DNA from: Rhodospirillales bacterium
Lineage (GTDB): Bacteria; Pseudomonadota; Alphaproteobacteria; Acetobacterales; Acetobacteraceae
Length of the DNA stretch: 15,867 nt
Direction of reading: 5' to 3'
NCBI GenBank assembly: GCA_025352915.1
Contig: JANXSA010000311.1
Coordinates: 1-15,867 of the forward strand
Positions within the stretch are counted from its first letter, which is position 1. Each line of letters opens with the position of its first letter. The notes beneath the pieces were generated by a model. That model was given only the letters and a program-made list of their open reading frames with translations. It was not told the DNA's origin and did not search any database. A program made the translations under genes and the position numbers. Shown piece by piece: positions 7,767 to 15,867 of this stretch.

Positions 7767-9341
7767 CCGGCTGTAGTCCAGCCCCTTGTAGAACGTGTTC
7801 TGGTACAGCATGTGCGGCCGCACCCCCTTGAGCGTCTTCAGGCTGGTGACGTACATTGCCACATTCATCACCGGCATCCACAAATGCTCCGCCGTCACCC
7901 GCTGCTGCGCCAGGCCATAGAACTTCGCCCGCTCCGTATCGCTTAGCGCCGACTTGGCCTGGCGCAGCAGGTCGTCGGTTTGCTTGTCGTTCCAGTTCAT
8001 CCGGTTAGGTGCCGGGATATTCTTGGAATCGAAGTAGAAATTCAACAGGTCGCCGGCCGACATGTACGGGAAGGTCACCGTCCACAGCTCGTAATCCTGC
8101 TCGCTCATTTTCGAGAAGGCGATGGTGCTGTCGAAGCCCTGGACCTGCCAGTCGATACCGATGCGCCGCATATAGCCCTGGATCGCCTCGGTCACCCGGC
8201 CGAAATACGACACCTGGGTGAAGTACACTTTTGGCGCCAGCCGCATGCCGTCCTTGACCCGGATGCCGTCCGGGCCCGGCCGCCAGCCGGCCTCATCGAG
8301 CAACTTTTTCGCCCGCTCGGCATCCTCGCGGATCATCCCCTTGGTCGCGGGATCGAAATCCAGCGTGGCGTCGTCGATGAAGGTGAAGGCCGGCTTGGCC
8401 TGACCCAGCATGATGCCCTGGACGATCTCCGCCCGGTTGATGGCGATGTTCATCGCCTCGCGCACCCTGACGTCGGACACCATCGGCCGGCTGGTTTTGT
8501 AGCCGTAGTACATCAGCTGGAAATTCGGCTTCGCCTCCTGCACGGTGATGTTCGGCGCCGCCTTGACCTGCTGGATGAACTGCAACGGGATCTGGTGCGT
8601 CACGTCGAACTGGCCGGACAGCATCGCCGCCACCCGGGCGCTGTCCTCCGGCACGATCTTGATCGACATCCGCTCGAATTTCACCGGCCCCTTGTTGGCG
8701 TACATCGAGGGACCCCAGCGATAGGCGTCGTGGCGTTTCAGCACCACCTCGGTGCGCGGCGTCCAGCTTTCGAAGCACCACGGACCCGTGCCGTCGATCG
8801 CCTGGGTGCCGTAATCCTTGCCGTGCTTCTCCACGCTGTCGCGGTTGTGGATCGCGGTAGTGAAGGAAACCAGGTTCTGCAGCAGGTCGGCAAAGGGCTC
8901 GGCCAGCTCGTATTCCAGCGTATAGGCATCGGGTGCCCGCAATGCCTTGACGTTGCCCAGCCGCCACGCCAGCGGCGCCCGCGTCGCCGGGTCGCGCAGC
9001 CGCTCGAAGCTGTAGACAACATCCGCCGCGGTGAATTTCTTGCCGCTGCAGAACTGCACGTCATCGCGCAGCTGGAAGACATAGCGCAGGCCATCCGGGC
9101 TGATGGTCCAGGATTTCGCCAAATACGGGATCACCGTCTTGCCGTCCCAGTCCTGCGCCACCAGCGTGTCCTGGATCATGTTGACGATGTCCGAGGTCGG
9201 CGACCAGGTGGTGCGCTGCCCGTCGTAATGCGGCGCGTCGAGCGATTTCATCACCCGCAAGGTTTGCCCCGGCAAGGTTTGCGCCTCGGCTCCCCCCATC
9301 AGCCCAAATGCGACGATCGCCGCCGTCCACAACGTGCGCAT
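7764..9341 (-). CDS. ABC transporter substrate-binding protein, family 5 (DppA/OppA type)
   Basis: This 525-residue periplasmic protein captures a ligand for an ABC importer. The signal peptide is residues 1-20 (MRTLWTAAIVAFGLMGGAEA, cleavage before QT), with no lipobox Cys. The SBP_bac_5 fold is shown by LAKSWTISPDGLRYVFQLRD followed by KFTAADVVYSFERLRDP, IDGTGPWCFESWTP, VREAMNIAINRAEIVQGI and AKKLLDEAGWRPGPDGI. Length is normal for the family. A strong GAGGAGG (9353-9347) lies 5 bases before the ATG, fixing the start. It follows aliA by 90 bp on the same strand and is the last gene of the alicyclic-acid operon. No permease or ATPase genes follow, because the next DNA is a convergent pseudogene. 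The ligand is unknown; family 5 binds peptides but also many non-peptide solutes, so an alicyclic or related acid is only an inference. Confidence 0.9.
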   Translation of the reverse strand: MRTLWTAAIVAFGLMGGAEAQTLPGQTLRVMKSLDAPHYDGQRTTWSPTSDIVNMIQDTLVAQDWDGKTVIPYLAKSWTISPDGLRYVFQLRDDVQFCSGKKFTAADVVYSFERLRDPATRAPLAWRLGNVKALRAPDAYTLEYELAEPFADLLQNLVSFTTAIHNRDSVEKHGKDYGTQAIDGTGPWCFESWTPRTEVVLKRHDAYRWGPSMYANKGPVKFERMSIKIVPEDSARVAAMLSGQFDVTHQIPLQFIQQVKAAPNITVQEAKPNFQLMYYGYKTSRPMVSDVRVREAMNIAINRAEIVQGIMLGQAKPAFTFIDDATLDFDPATKGMIREDAERAKKLLDEAGWRPGPDGIRVKDGMRLAPKVYFTQVSYFGRVTEAIQGYMRRIGIDWQVQGFDSTIAFSKMSEQDYELWTVTFPYMSAGDLLNFYFDSKNIPAPNRMNWNDKQTDDLLRQAKSALSDTERAKFYGLAQQRVTAEHLWMPVMNVAMYVTSLKTLKGVRPHMLYQNTFYKGLDYSR

Positions 9342-9346
9342 ACTCG

Positions 9347-9353
9347 CCTCCTC
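9347..9353 (-). promoter_or_regulatory. Ribosome-binding site of the solute-binding protein gene
   Basis: GAGGAGG on the minus strand, 5 bases upstream of the ATG at 9341. It is the strongest Shine-Dalgarno sequence in the window and suggests high expression of this last gene. Confidence 0.75.
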
Positions 9354-9431
9354 ATCGGCCGACCGGTCTGTTGCCGGTTCGTTATCCCGTGCGGGCGATC
9401 CTGTCAGAACGGCGCCGGCAAGGCGATGAAT

Positions 9432-11084
<1,653 letters not shown>

Positions 11085-11112
11085 TGCCGTTGCATCCTCC
11101 CTGGGGTGCGGA

Positions 11113-12276
11113 TCAGCGTTTGGCGTATTGCACGGCCACCTTGCCGGCGCGCTCGCGGGCGACGATCAGCTTCATGATCTGCGCGGTGCCGTCGCCGATC
11201 TCCAGCCCCATCACATCGCGCAGGCGCTGCTGGTGCGGCAGGTCCATCGACCAGCCGGTGTGGCCATGGGTGAGCAGGCACTGGTGGATCACATCCACCG
11301 CCGTCTTCGGACCGAGCCACTTGCACATCGCGGCCTCGGCGGTGTGCGGCGCATTCGCGTCGCGCAGGCGCAGCGTGTGGTAGCAAAGCTGGCGCACGGC
11401 GGCGACCAGGCCCTCGCCCTCCGCGAGCGGGAAGGTCACGCCCTGGTATTGCGCAATCGGCGCGCCGAACGCCTCGCGTTGGCCGATATAGGCCCAGCTT
11501 TCATCCAGCGAGGCCTGCGCGGCCGCACAGCATTGCAGGCCGATCAGGGCGCGGCTGTAGTCGAAGCCCTGCATGACCTGCACGAACCCCATGCCCTCCT
11601 CGGCCAGGCGGTTTTCGGCGGGGATGCGCACGTCGTCGAAGAAGATCGAGCCGCGGCCGATGGCATGGCTGCCAAGGTCGCTGAAGCGGGTGGTGGAGAC
11701 GCCCTTGGTGTCCATCGGCACCAGGAAAGCCGAGACGCCGCGTGCGCCGGCATCGGCGGCCCCGGTGCGGGCGAAGATCACCGCGGCATCGGCCTGGTCG
11801 GCCATCGAGATCGACGACTTCTCGCCGTTCAGCACATAGTCGCCGCCGTCGCGCCGGGCGGAGAGCTGGAGGTTCGCCGCATCCGATCCACCGCGCGGCT
11901 CGGTCAGGCCGATGCAGAACAGCGCCTCGCCGGCGACGATGCGGCCGATCCAGTGCGCGGCCAGCGCCGGTGCGGCATGGCGGGCGATGATCTGGCCATT
12001 GAGCGAGGCGAGCAGCGGGATGTAGCCGACGTTGATGTCGGCATGGCTGATCGCCTCGATGGCAATGCCGGTGGTGACGGCGGGTGCCCCCAGCCCGCCA
12101 TAGCGCTCCGGCAGGTCGGCGCCGATCAGGCCGAGTGCCGCCATCTCGCGGATCAGCGCGCGATCCACCCGCCCGGCCTTCTCGCGCGCCATGTAGCCCG
12201 GCGCAATGCGCGCGGCGGCGAAGCGGCGCGCCGCCTCCTGGAAGGCGCGCTGGTCTTCGGTGAAAGCGGCGCTCAT
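11113..12276 (-). CDS. aliB: Acyl-CoA dehydrogenase, probable cyclohexanecarboxyl-CoA dehydrogenase
   Basis: This 387-residue FAD enzyme should oxidise cyclohexanecarboxyl-CoA to cyclohex-1-ene-1-carboxyl-CoA and pass electrons to ETF. The fold is clear: the N-terminal helical domain with GLIGADLPERYGGLGAP (49-65), the FAD/substrate motif CIGLTEPRGGSD (121-132), NGEKSSIS (150-157), then SRALIGLQ and REAFGAPIAQYQGV in the C-terminal helical domain. At the position of the usual catalytic Glu (YEGTSQI in medium-chain enzymes) it reads GDGTAQI, giving Asp362. The usual GGYGYT motif is replaced by HGHTGWSMDLPHQQRLRDV. Both are consistent with the AliB group and a cyclic substrate. Its ATG overlaps the badI stop by four bases (ATGA at 12273-12276), indicating translational coupling. 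The exact substrate is inferred from similarity and neighbours. Confidence 0.87.
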   Translation of the reverse strand: MSAAFTEDQRAFQEAARRFAAARIAPGYMAREKAGRVDRALIREMAALGLIGADLPERYGGLGAPAVTTGIAIEAISHADINVGYIPLLASLNGQIIARHAAPALAAHWIGRIVAGEALFCIGLTEPRGGSDAANLQLSARRDGGDYVLNGEKSSISMADQADAAVIFARTGAADAGARGVSAFLVPMDTKGVSTTRFSDLGSHAIGRGSIFFDDVRIPAENRLAEEGMGFVQVMQGFDYSRALIGLQCCAAAQASLDESWAYIGQREAFGAPIAQYQGVTFPLAEGEGLVAAVRQLCYHTLRLRDANAPHTAEAAMCKWLGPKTAVDVIHQCLLTHGHTGWSMDLPHQQRLRDVMGLEIGDGTAQIMKLIVARERAGKVAVQYAKR

Positions 12277-13055
12277 TTGTGGTACTTGCGGAACTCGGGC
12301 TTACGCTTTTCGTTGAACGCGCGCACGCCCTCGCGCGACTCCTCGGTGGCGTAATACATCGACAGCGCCTGCATCCCCATTCCGCCGATGCCGCGAATGC
12401 TGTCGCTGTCGGCGTTGAACGAGCGCTTGGCAATGGCGATCGCCGTCGGGCTCTTCTCCATGATTTCGGCGCACCATTTCGCCACTTCGGCATCGAGCAG
12501 TTCGGGCGCCACCACCGCGTTGACCAGACCCATCGCCATCGCTTCGGCGGCACTGTAGCGGCGGCAGAGATACCAGATCTCGCGCGCCCGCTTCTCGCCG
12601 ACCACGCGGGCGAGATAGGCGGTGCCAAATCCTGGATCGACCGATCCGACCTTGGGGCCGACCTGGCCGAATTGCGCCTTGTCCGAGGCGATGGTGAAGT
12701 CGCACAGCGTCGCCAGCACGTTGCCGCCGCCGATGGCATAGCCCTGCACGCGGGCGATCACCGGCTTGGGCACCTCGCGGATGATCGACTGCAACTCCTC
12801 CACCGGCAGGCCGATGATGCCGCGCCCATCATAATTGCCGTCATGGGCCGACTGGTCGCCGCCGGTGCAGAAGGCGCGCTCGCCGGCGCCGGTCAGCACG
12901 ATCACGCCGATGGCCTTGTCCCAGCCGGCGCGGTTGAAGGCGTGGATCAGCTCCTCGCAGGTGCGGCCGCGAAAGGCGTTCATCACCTGCGGCCGGTTGA
13001 TGGTGATGGTGGCCACGCCGTCGGCCACGTCGAACAGGATGTCTTCGTATTGCAT
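12273..13055 (-). CDS. badI: 2-ketocyclohexanecarboxyl-CoA hydrolase
   Basis: This crotonase-superfamily enzyme adds water to 2-ketocyclohexane-1-carboxyl-CoA and opens the ring to pimelyl-CoA. At 260 residues it matches, as I recall it, the length and much of the sequence of R. palustris BadI. Diagnostic stretches are RPQVMNAFRG (21-30), AFCTGGDQSAHDGNYDGRG (61-79), the oxyanion-hole region VQGYAIGGGNVLATLCD (103-119), and QVGPKVGSVDPGFGTAYLAR (131-150). The last carries the MenB-like Ser138 and Asp140. EKRAREIWYLCRRY and the C-terminus REGVRAFNEKRKPEFRKY also fit the BadI/MenB branch. MenB is less likely, because no menaquinone genes are nearby and the neighbours are AliAB and BadH. A GAGGAG site precedes the ATG, which starts 10 bases after the badH stop. 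Confidence 0.92.
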   Translation of the reverse strand: MQYEDILFDVADGVATITINRPQVMNAFRGRTCEELIHAFNRAGWDKAIGVIVLTGAGERAFCTGGDQSAHDGNYDGRGIIGLPVEELQSIIREVPKPVIARVQGYAIGGGNVLATLCDFTIASDKAQFGQVGPKVGSVDPGFGTAYLARVVGEKRAREIWYLCRRYSAAEAMAMGLVNAVVAPELLDAEVAKWCAEIMEKSPTAIAIAKRSFNADSDSIRGIGGMGMQALSMYYATEESREGVRAFNEKRKPEFRKYHK

Positions 13056-13065
13056 CGGGCTCTCC

Positions 13066-13833
13066 TCAACCGGCCATGGTCAGGCCGCCGGACACGCTCA
13101 GCACCTGGCCGGTGATGTAGCCGGCGTCGTCACTGGCGAAGAACAGGATGGCGCCGGGCAGGTCCTCGGGATCGCCGATGCGGCCCATCGGCACGGCGCG
13201 GCGGAATGCTTCGTCCAGCTTCTCGGGGTTCCCCGCCCCTTCCTTATAGCCGGCGAAAAGTGCCGTCTGCGTCGGACCGGGGCAGACCACGTTGACGGTG
13301 ATGCCGTGGCGCGCATGTTCGCGCGCCAGGGTCTTGGAGAAGCCGAGCAGCCCGGCCTTGCACGCGGCATAAACCGCCTCGCCAGTGGAACCGACGCGGG
13401 CGGCGTCGGACGCGATATTGATGATCCGGCCGTGCTTGCGCGCCAGCATGCCGGGCAGCACCGCATGGTGCATGTTCAGCGCGCCAACCAGGTTGATGGC
13501 GATGAGCTTCTGCCATTCCTCGGGCGTGCTGTCCTTGAACAGGCGGAACATATCCCAACCCGCGTTGTTGACCAGCACGCCGGTGGGGCCAAGTGCCGAC
13601 TCGACCGCGGCCACGGCGGCGCGCACCCCGGCATGGTCGGTGATGTCGCAGGCAAAGGCTTGGGCAGTGCCGCCAGCGGCCCGGATGACCTCGGCCACAT
13701 GCTCGGCCGCCGCCATGTTGACATCCAACACCGCCACGCGCGCGCCCGCCTCGGCGAAGCGCCGGCAGGTGGCGCCGCCGATGCCGCCGCCGCCGCCGGT
13801 GACGATCGCCACCTTGTCCCTGAGCCCGCGCAT
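13066..13833 (-). CDS. badH: 2-hydroxycyclohexanecarboxyl-CoA dehydrogenase (SDR family)
   Basis: This NAD-dependent short-chain dehydrogenase should oxidise 2-hydroxycyclohexane-1-carboxyl-CoA to the 2-keto compound that BadI cleaves. It has 255 residues, the length I recall for BadH. The cofactor motif TGGGGGIG is at 12-19, followed by DVNM at the end of beta-2 (an Asp, which favours NAD), CDITD (62-66), NNAG (89-92), and the active-site tetrad Asn114, Ser142, Tyr155 and Lys159 (YAACK). The downstream CPGPTQTALFAGYKEGAGNP and the end VSGGLTMAG are close to BadH as I recall it. The frame is open much further upstream, but the ATG at 13833 has a strong AAGGGAGGG site and fits family length. 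It is the first gene of the operon and faces the MarR regulator. Confidence 0.92.
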   Translation of the reverse strand: MRGLRDKVAIVTGGGGGIGGATCRRFAEAGARVAVLDVNMAAAEHVAEVIRAAGGTAQAFACDITDHAGVRAAVAAVESALGPTGVLVNNAGWDMFRLFKDSTPEEWQKLIAINLVGALNMHHAVLPGMLARKHGRIINIASDAARVGSTGEAVYAACKAGLLGFSKTLAREHARHGITVNVVCPGPTQTALFAGYKEGAGNPEKLDEAFRRAVPMGRIGDPEDLPGAILFFASDDAGYITGQVLSVSGGLTMAG

Positions 13834-13837
13834 CGCG

Positions 13838-13846
13838 CCCTCCCTT
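13838..13846 (-). promoter_or_regulatory. Ribosome-binding site of badH
   Basis: AAGGGAGGG on the minus strand, 4 bases before the ATG at 13833. It decides the start against the longer upstream open frame. Confidence 0.75.
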
Positions 13847-13881
13847 GAAGCTGCGGCCATGCCCGGATGTGCTGGCCAACG

Positions 13882-13910
13882 ATATGTATCAATGGTATGA
13901 TATATTATGC
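13882..13910. promoter_or_regulatory. AT-rich divergent promoter/operator with TATCA-N6-TGATA palindrome
   Basis: The 96-bp gap between the divergent badH and MarR genes contains one AT-rich island. At 13887-13902 lies the inverted repeat TATCA-ATGGTA-TGATA, whose half-sites extend to AT.TATCA on both sides. TATATT (13901-13906) could be a -10 for the MarR gene, and TATCAT on the other strand could be a -10 for badH. A palindrome of this size overlapping both promoters is what a MarR dimer would bind. That it is the operator of the neighbouring regulator is inference. Confidence 0.6.
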
Positions 13911-13929
13911 AAGAAACGGCAATACCGTG

Positions 13930-14463
13930 ATGGATCATCCCCTCACCGGCAAACCGCCGCCGGCCGACGGCGACGAGGCGGCGCGATTCGACGTGGCCAA
14001 CCGCCTGTTCCTGCGCCTCTACCAGGCATCCAACCTGATGCACCGCACCGGCACCCGGGCGGTGAGCGGCTTCGGCGCGACAACCCAGCAATGGGCGGTG
14101 ATGGGCGCCCTTTCGCGCCCGGCTGCCCGGCAGAACGGCATGACGGTGAAGGGGCTGATGGCCTTCCTCATGGTCAGCCGGCAGAATCTCACCGCGGTGC
14201 TCGATCGGCTGGAAACCGGCGGCCTCGTCGAGCGGACGCGCACCGCCGGCGCCGACGGAAGGCTGCGCCACGTGCGCCTCACCCTGGCCGGCGAACAACT
14301 CTGGGCCGCCATGCACGGCGACATTGGCACATACTACCGCACCGCGCTGCACGGTTTCTCCACTGGCGAGTGCCTGGACCTGTTCCGCCTGCTCGACCGC
14401 CTGCGTGACAGCCTCGGCCGCATCGCCGGGGCGGAGCAGAAAGATGACACGGTTTCTCGCTAG
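13930..14463 (+). CDS. MarR-family transcriptional regulator (BadR-like position)
   Basis: This 177-residue winged-helix repressor candidate has dimerisation helices at both ends. The DNA-binding core is GATTQQWAVMGALSRPA (49-65), MTVKGLMAFL (71-80), the recognition helix SRQNLTAVLDRLETGGLVER (83-102), and the wing RTRTAGADGRLRHVRLTL (102-119), with the usual Asp and Arg. It diverges from badH across a 96-bp region. In R. palustris a MarR protein, BadR, represses cyclohexanecarboxylate genes and is reported to sense 2-ketocyclohexanecarboxyl-CoA. The same role here is inferred from position, not proven. The start at 13930 (or GTG at 13927) is preferred to an ATG at 13867, which would put coding sequence through the operator. 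No strong ribosome-binding site is seen. The gene ends at the edge of an IS remnant, so its last residues may have been altered. Confidence 0.85.
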   Translation: MDHPLTGKPPPADGDEAARFDVANRLFLRLYQASNLMHRTGTRAVSGFGATTQQWAVMGALSRPAARQNGMTVKGLMAFLMVSRQNLTAVLDRLETGGLVERTRTAGADGRLRHVRLTLAGEQLWAAMHGDIGTYYRTALHGFSTGECLDLFRLLDRLRDSLGRIAGAEQKDDTVSR

Positions 14464-14690
14464 AGCGTTTCGGTTCCGTTCGATGGATCGCTTGCCGGTT
14501 GATACGCGCGTCTTGCCGCTGCCGTGGTGCCACCCTGAGCGCCAGGTGGTCGATATAGGCCTGTTCTGGCATCCGCGCGCCCAGGCTCGAATGCGGCCGG
14601 CGGGCGAGGAAGGTAGTAAACGCTGCTCCGGCTCAGCGGTAGCAACGACGCCTGCTGCGTCAGCGGCAGCGCATGGAGGCGATCGATCAT
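14464..14690 (-). pseudogene. IS3-family orfB fragment (N-terminus joined to C-terminus)
   Basis: The first about 30 residues of the integrase-type transposase (MIDRLHALPLTQQ, SRSSVYYLPRPP) are joined near 14597-14609 to the last part of orfB (SSLGARMPEQAYIDHLAL). The join changes reading frame, and the DDE catalytic domain is lost. The C-terminal frame runs on without a stop toward the MarR gene. Confidence 0.75.
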
Positions 14691-14828
14691 CGCTTTGCGC
14701 TCAGCAGGCCGGCCCCCTCATGCAACTGAGCCTTCCAGGCGGTGATCTGGTGCGGGTGCGCGTCAAACAGCTTGGCCAGTTCCGCAAGCGTCTTCTCACC
14801 CTTGATCGCCGCCAGAGCCCAGGCTTCC
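14687..14828 (-). pseudogene. IS3-family orfA fragment (3' part)
   Basis: About 47 residues remain of the small helix-turn-helix protein that binds IS ends: KGEKTLAELAKLFDAHPHQI followed by TAWKAQLHEG. The 5' half is missing, and the fragment begins directly at the stop codon of the neighbouring acyl-CoA dehydrogenase gene. The stop overlaps the orfB start in the usual ATGA manner. Confidence 0.78.
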
Positions 14829-15867
14829 TTACTGCAGCAGCAGATCCGCCAGCTTGCGGCGCTGATGCGATGCATCGCCAAAGCTGTATTGCAGCCACAG
14901 GGCGCGGCGCAGGAAGAGTTGGGCGTCGCACTCATAAGTGAAGCCGAAGCCGCCGTGGAACTGGACGGCACGGTCGCCGGCATGGGTGAAGACGTCGCCG
15001 GCTTCGGCCTTGGCCATGCGCAGGGCGATTTCGGGGTTGGCGTTGGCGCGGCCCCCCTTGCCGGCGCAGAGTGTGGCAGCGTGGTAGAGGTGGGAGCGGG
15101 TGCGTTCCAGGCCGACCAGGATGTCGGCGCAGCTGTGCTTAAGGGCCTGGTAGCTGCCGATCTTGCGGCCGAAGGTGGTGCGGGTGTTGAGGTATTCGAC
15201 GGTGACGTTGAGCACGCCGGCGATGCCGCCGGCCGCCTCGGCGGTGGCGAGCAGGAGGGCGGCGTTGCGGATGGCGGTCAGGGCGGCTTGGGCGGCGGGG
15301 CCGGTGATGAGCGAGGTGGCGGGGATTTCGAGGCCGGTCAGGTCGAGGGCGGCGGTGCGGCGGGTCTCGTCGATGACGATTTCCGGGCGCAGCCGGGCGG
15401 GTGGCACGCTTTCGAGCAGGGCCAGGGCGGGGGCGCCGTCGGCGCGGACCGAGACCACGATGATGGTGGCGACGGCGGCGTCGGTGACCAGGGTCTTGCG
15501 GCCGTCGAGGATGACGCTGGCGCCGCGGCGTGTGGCACTGGCTTCGGGACGGGTGAGGTCCCAGTCGCCGTCGGCTTCGAACAGGGCGACGGTGGCGATG
15601 GCGCCTTGGGCAATGCGCGGCAGGAGGGCGGTATCGCCGGCGGCGAGCAGGGCCTGGATGGCAAGCTGCGTGCTGACGAAGGGGGTGGCGAGCAGGTGGC
15701 GGCCCATCGGTTCCGTGATGGTGGCGACTTCGGCGAGCGAGAGGCCGCTGCCGCCATGGGCTTCGGGAATGGCGATGCCGGGCCAGCCCAAGCCTACCAT
15801 CTCGTCCCAGACGGCGCGGTCGAAGCCGGTTTCGTCCAGCAGCAGGGTGCGCACGGCGCGGATCGGC
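14829..15867 (-). CDS. Acyl-CoA dehydrogenase family protein (5' end outside window)
   Basis: The C-terminal about 345 residues of a flavin acyl-CoA dehydrogenase are present; the frame is open to the window edge, so the true start is outside. A GTG at 15854 is in frame, but it would remove the N-terminal helices and is unlikely. Visible features are GWPGIAIPEAHGGSGLSLAE, then TEPMGRHLLATPF, VILDGRKTLV, the C-terminal domain NTRTTFGRKIGSYQALKHSC followed by ADILVGLE, and HGGFGFTYECDAQLFLRRAL. The short, divergent middle domain without the T-E-P-x-x-G-S-D motif is typical of small or beta-type subunits of heterotetrameric dehydrogenases such as PimD and steroid-degradation FadE proteins. A pimeloyl-CoA dehydrogenase role would fit the nearby BadI product, but this is a guess from context. 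It ends exactly where the IS3 remnant begins. Confidence 0.88.
   Translation of the reverse strand, partial: PIRAVRTLLLDETGFDRAVWDEMVGLGWPGIAIPEAHGGSGLSLAEVATITEPMGRHLLATPFVSTQLAIQALLAAGDTALLPRIAQGAIATVALFEADGDWDLTRPEASATRRGASVILDGRKTLVTDAAVATIIVVSVRADGAPALALLESVPPARLRPEIVIDETRRTAALDLTGLEIPATSLITGPAAQAALTAIRNAALLLATAEAAGGIAGVLNVTVEYLNTRTTFGRKIGSYQALKHSCADILVGLERTRSHLYHAATLCAGKGGRANANPEIALRMAKAEAGDVFTHAGDRAVQFHGGFGFTYECDAQLFLRRALWLQYSFGDASHQRRKLADLLLQ

Larger units (their letters stand above)
14464..14828 (-). mobile_element. IS3-family insertion sequence remnant, internally deleted
   Basis: Read on the minus strand, the 365-bp gap between two convergent genes holds pieces of an IS3-type transposase. 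The orfA 3' part (about 14828-14687) reads EAWALAAIKGEKTLAELAKL, then FDAHPHQITAWKAQLHEG and SAKR-stop. orfB starts at 14690 with an ATGA overlap and reads MIDRLHALPLTQQASLLPLS then RSSVYYLPRPP. At about 14597-14609 the sequence jumps, in another frame, to the orfB C-terminal end (RPHSSLGARMPEQAYIDHLAL, here shown in one-residue-over context as the SSLGARMPEQAYIDHL core). The DDE catalytic core of roughly 200 residues and the orfA 5' half are gone. It cannot encode an active transposase. Terminal inverted repeats and a target duplication could not be identified. Confidence 0.8.

Noticed and set aside
9371..9421. TTGCCGG/CCGGCAA inverted repeat between aliA and the solute-binding protein gene as a terminator
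   Set aside because: Arms are only 7 bp with a 37-base loop and no T-tract; likely chance in GC-rich DNA.
12273..13055. MenB (naphthoate synthase) instead of BadI
   Set aside because: BadI and MenB share the Ser/Asp motif, but length, C-terminus and the BadH/AliAB neighbours favour BadI, and no menaquinone gene is present.
13867..13929. Earlier ATG for the MarR gene
   Set aside because: The added residues (MCWPTICINGMIYYARNG) have no family similarity and lie in the AT-rich promoter/operator.
13834..14352. Upstream extension of badH to a 428-residue protein
   Set aside because: It would be antisense to the MarR gene; the ATG at 13833 has a strong ribosome-binding site and gives the normal family length.

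Overview
The window looks like chromosomal DNA from a GC-rich alphaproteobacterium, most likely Acetobacteraceae or a close relative in Rhodospirillales. The grounds are the protein types (etfBA, a HIG1-type twin-transmembrane protein, BadH/BadI/AliA/AliB relatives), the very GC-rich coding sequence, and an AT-rich structured intergenic repeat of a kind I associate from memory with Acetobacteraceae. No rRNA, tRNA or CRISPR array was seen, so the taxonomy is inference.

Left part (1-3392). A cut-off gene on the minus strand encodes a secreted or membrane protein, probably a mechanosensitive-channel-type protein. It diverges from a small HIG1-domain protein. A plus-strand operon etfB-etfA-hbd follows, with a recognisable sigma70-like promoter at 650-679. 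It encodes the two subunits of electron transfer flavoprotein and a 3-hydroxyacyl-CoA dehydrogenase. ETF collects electrons from acyl-CoA dehydrogenases such as the one encoded at 11113-12276.

Middle (3393-7763). A 143-bp clover-leaf-like AT-rich repeat at 3398-3540 ends exactly at the ATG of a 604-residue protein. That protein fuses a WcbI-like domain to a GT61 (DUF563) glycosyltransferase domain. Directly behind it lies a decayed plus-strand gene (5368-7705) for a large surface or secreted multidomain protein. It has a truncated DUF1906-like domain, a CARDB-like domain, two Calx-beta domains, a PPC-like domain and a Gly/Asp-rich RTX-like tail. The reading frame is broken by four single-base indels, and the 5' end of the gene is missing.

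Right part (7764-14463). The minus-strand operon reads badH, badI, aliB, aliA, then an extracytoplasmic family 5 solute-binding protein. The first four match the alicyclic ring pathway known from Rhodopseudomonas palustris. AliA makes cyclohexanecarboxyl-CoA, AliB desaturates it, BadH oxidises the 2-hydroxy intermediate, and BadI cleaves the 2-keto ring to pimelyl-CoA. The hydratase step (BadK) is not encoded in the window. A divergent MarR-family gene, positioned like badR, shares a 96-bp AT-rich intergenic region with badH, and this region contains a TATCA-N6-TGATA palindrome.

Right edge (14464-15867). An internally deleted IS3-family remnant lies between the MarR gene and the 3' end of a convergent acyl-CoA dehydrogenase gene that runs off the window. 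That gene may belong to pimelyl-CoA or other acyl-CoA beta-oxidation.
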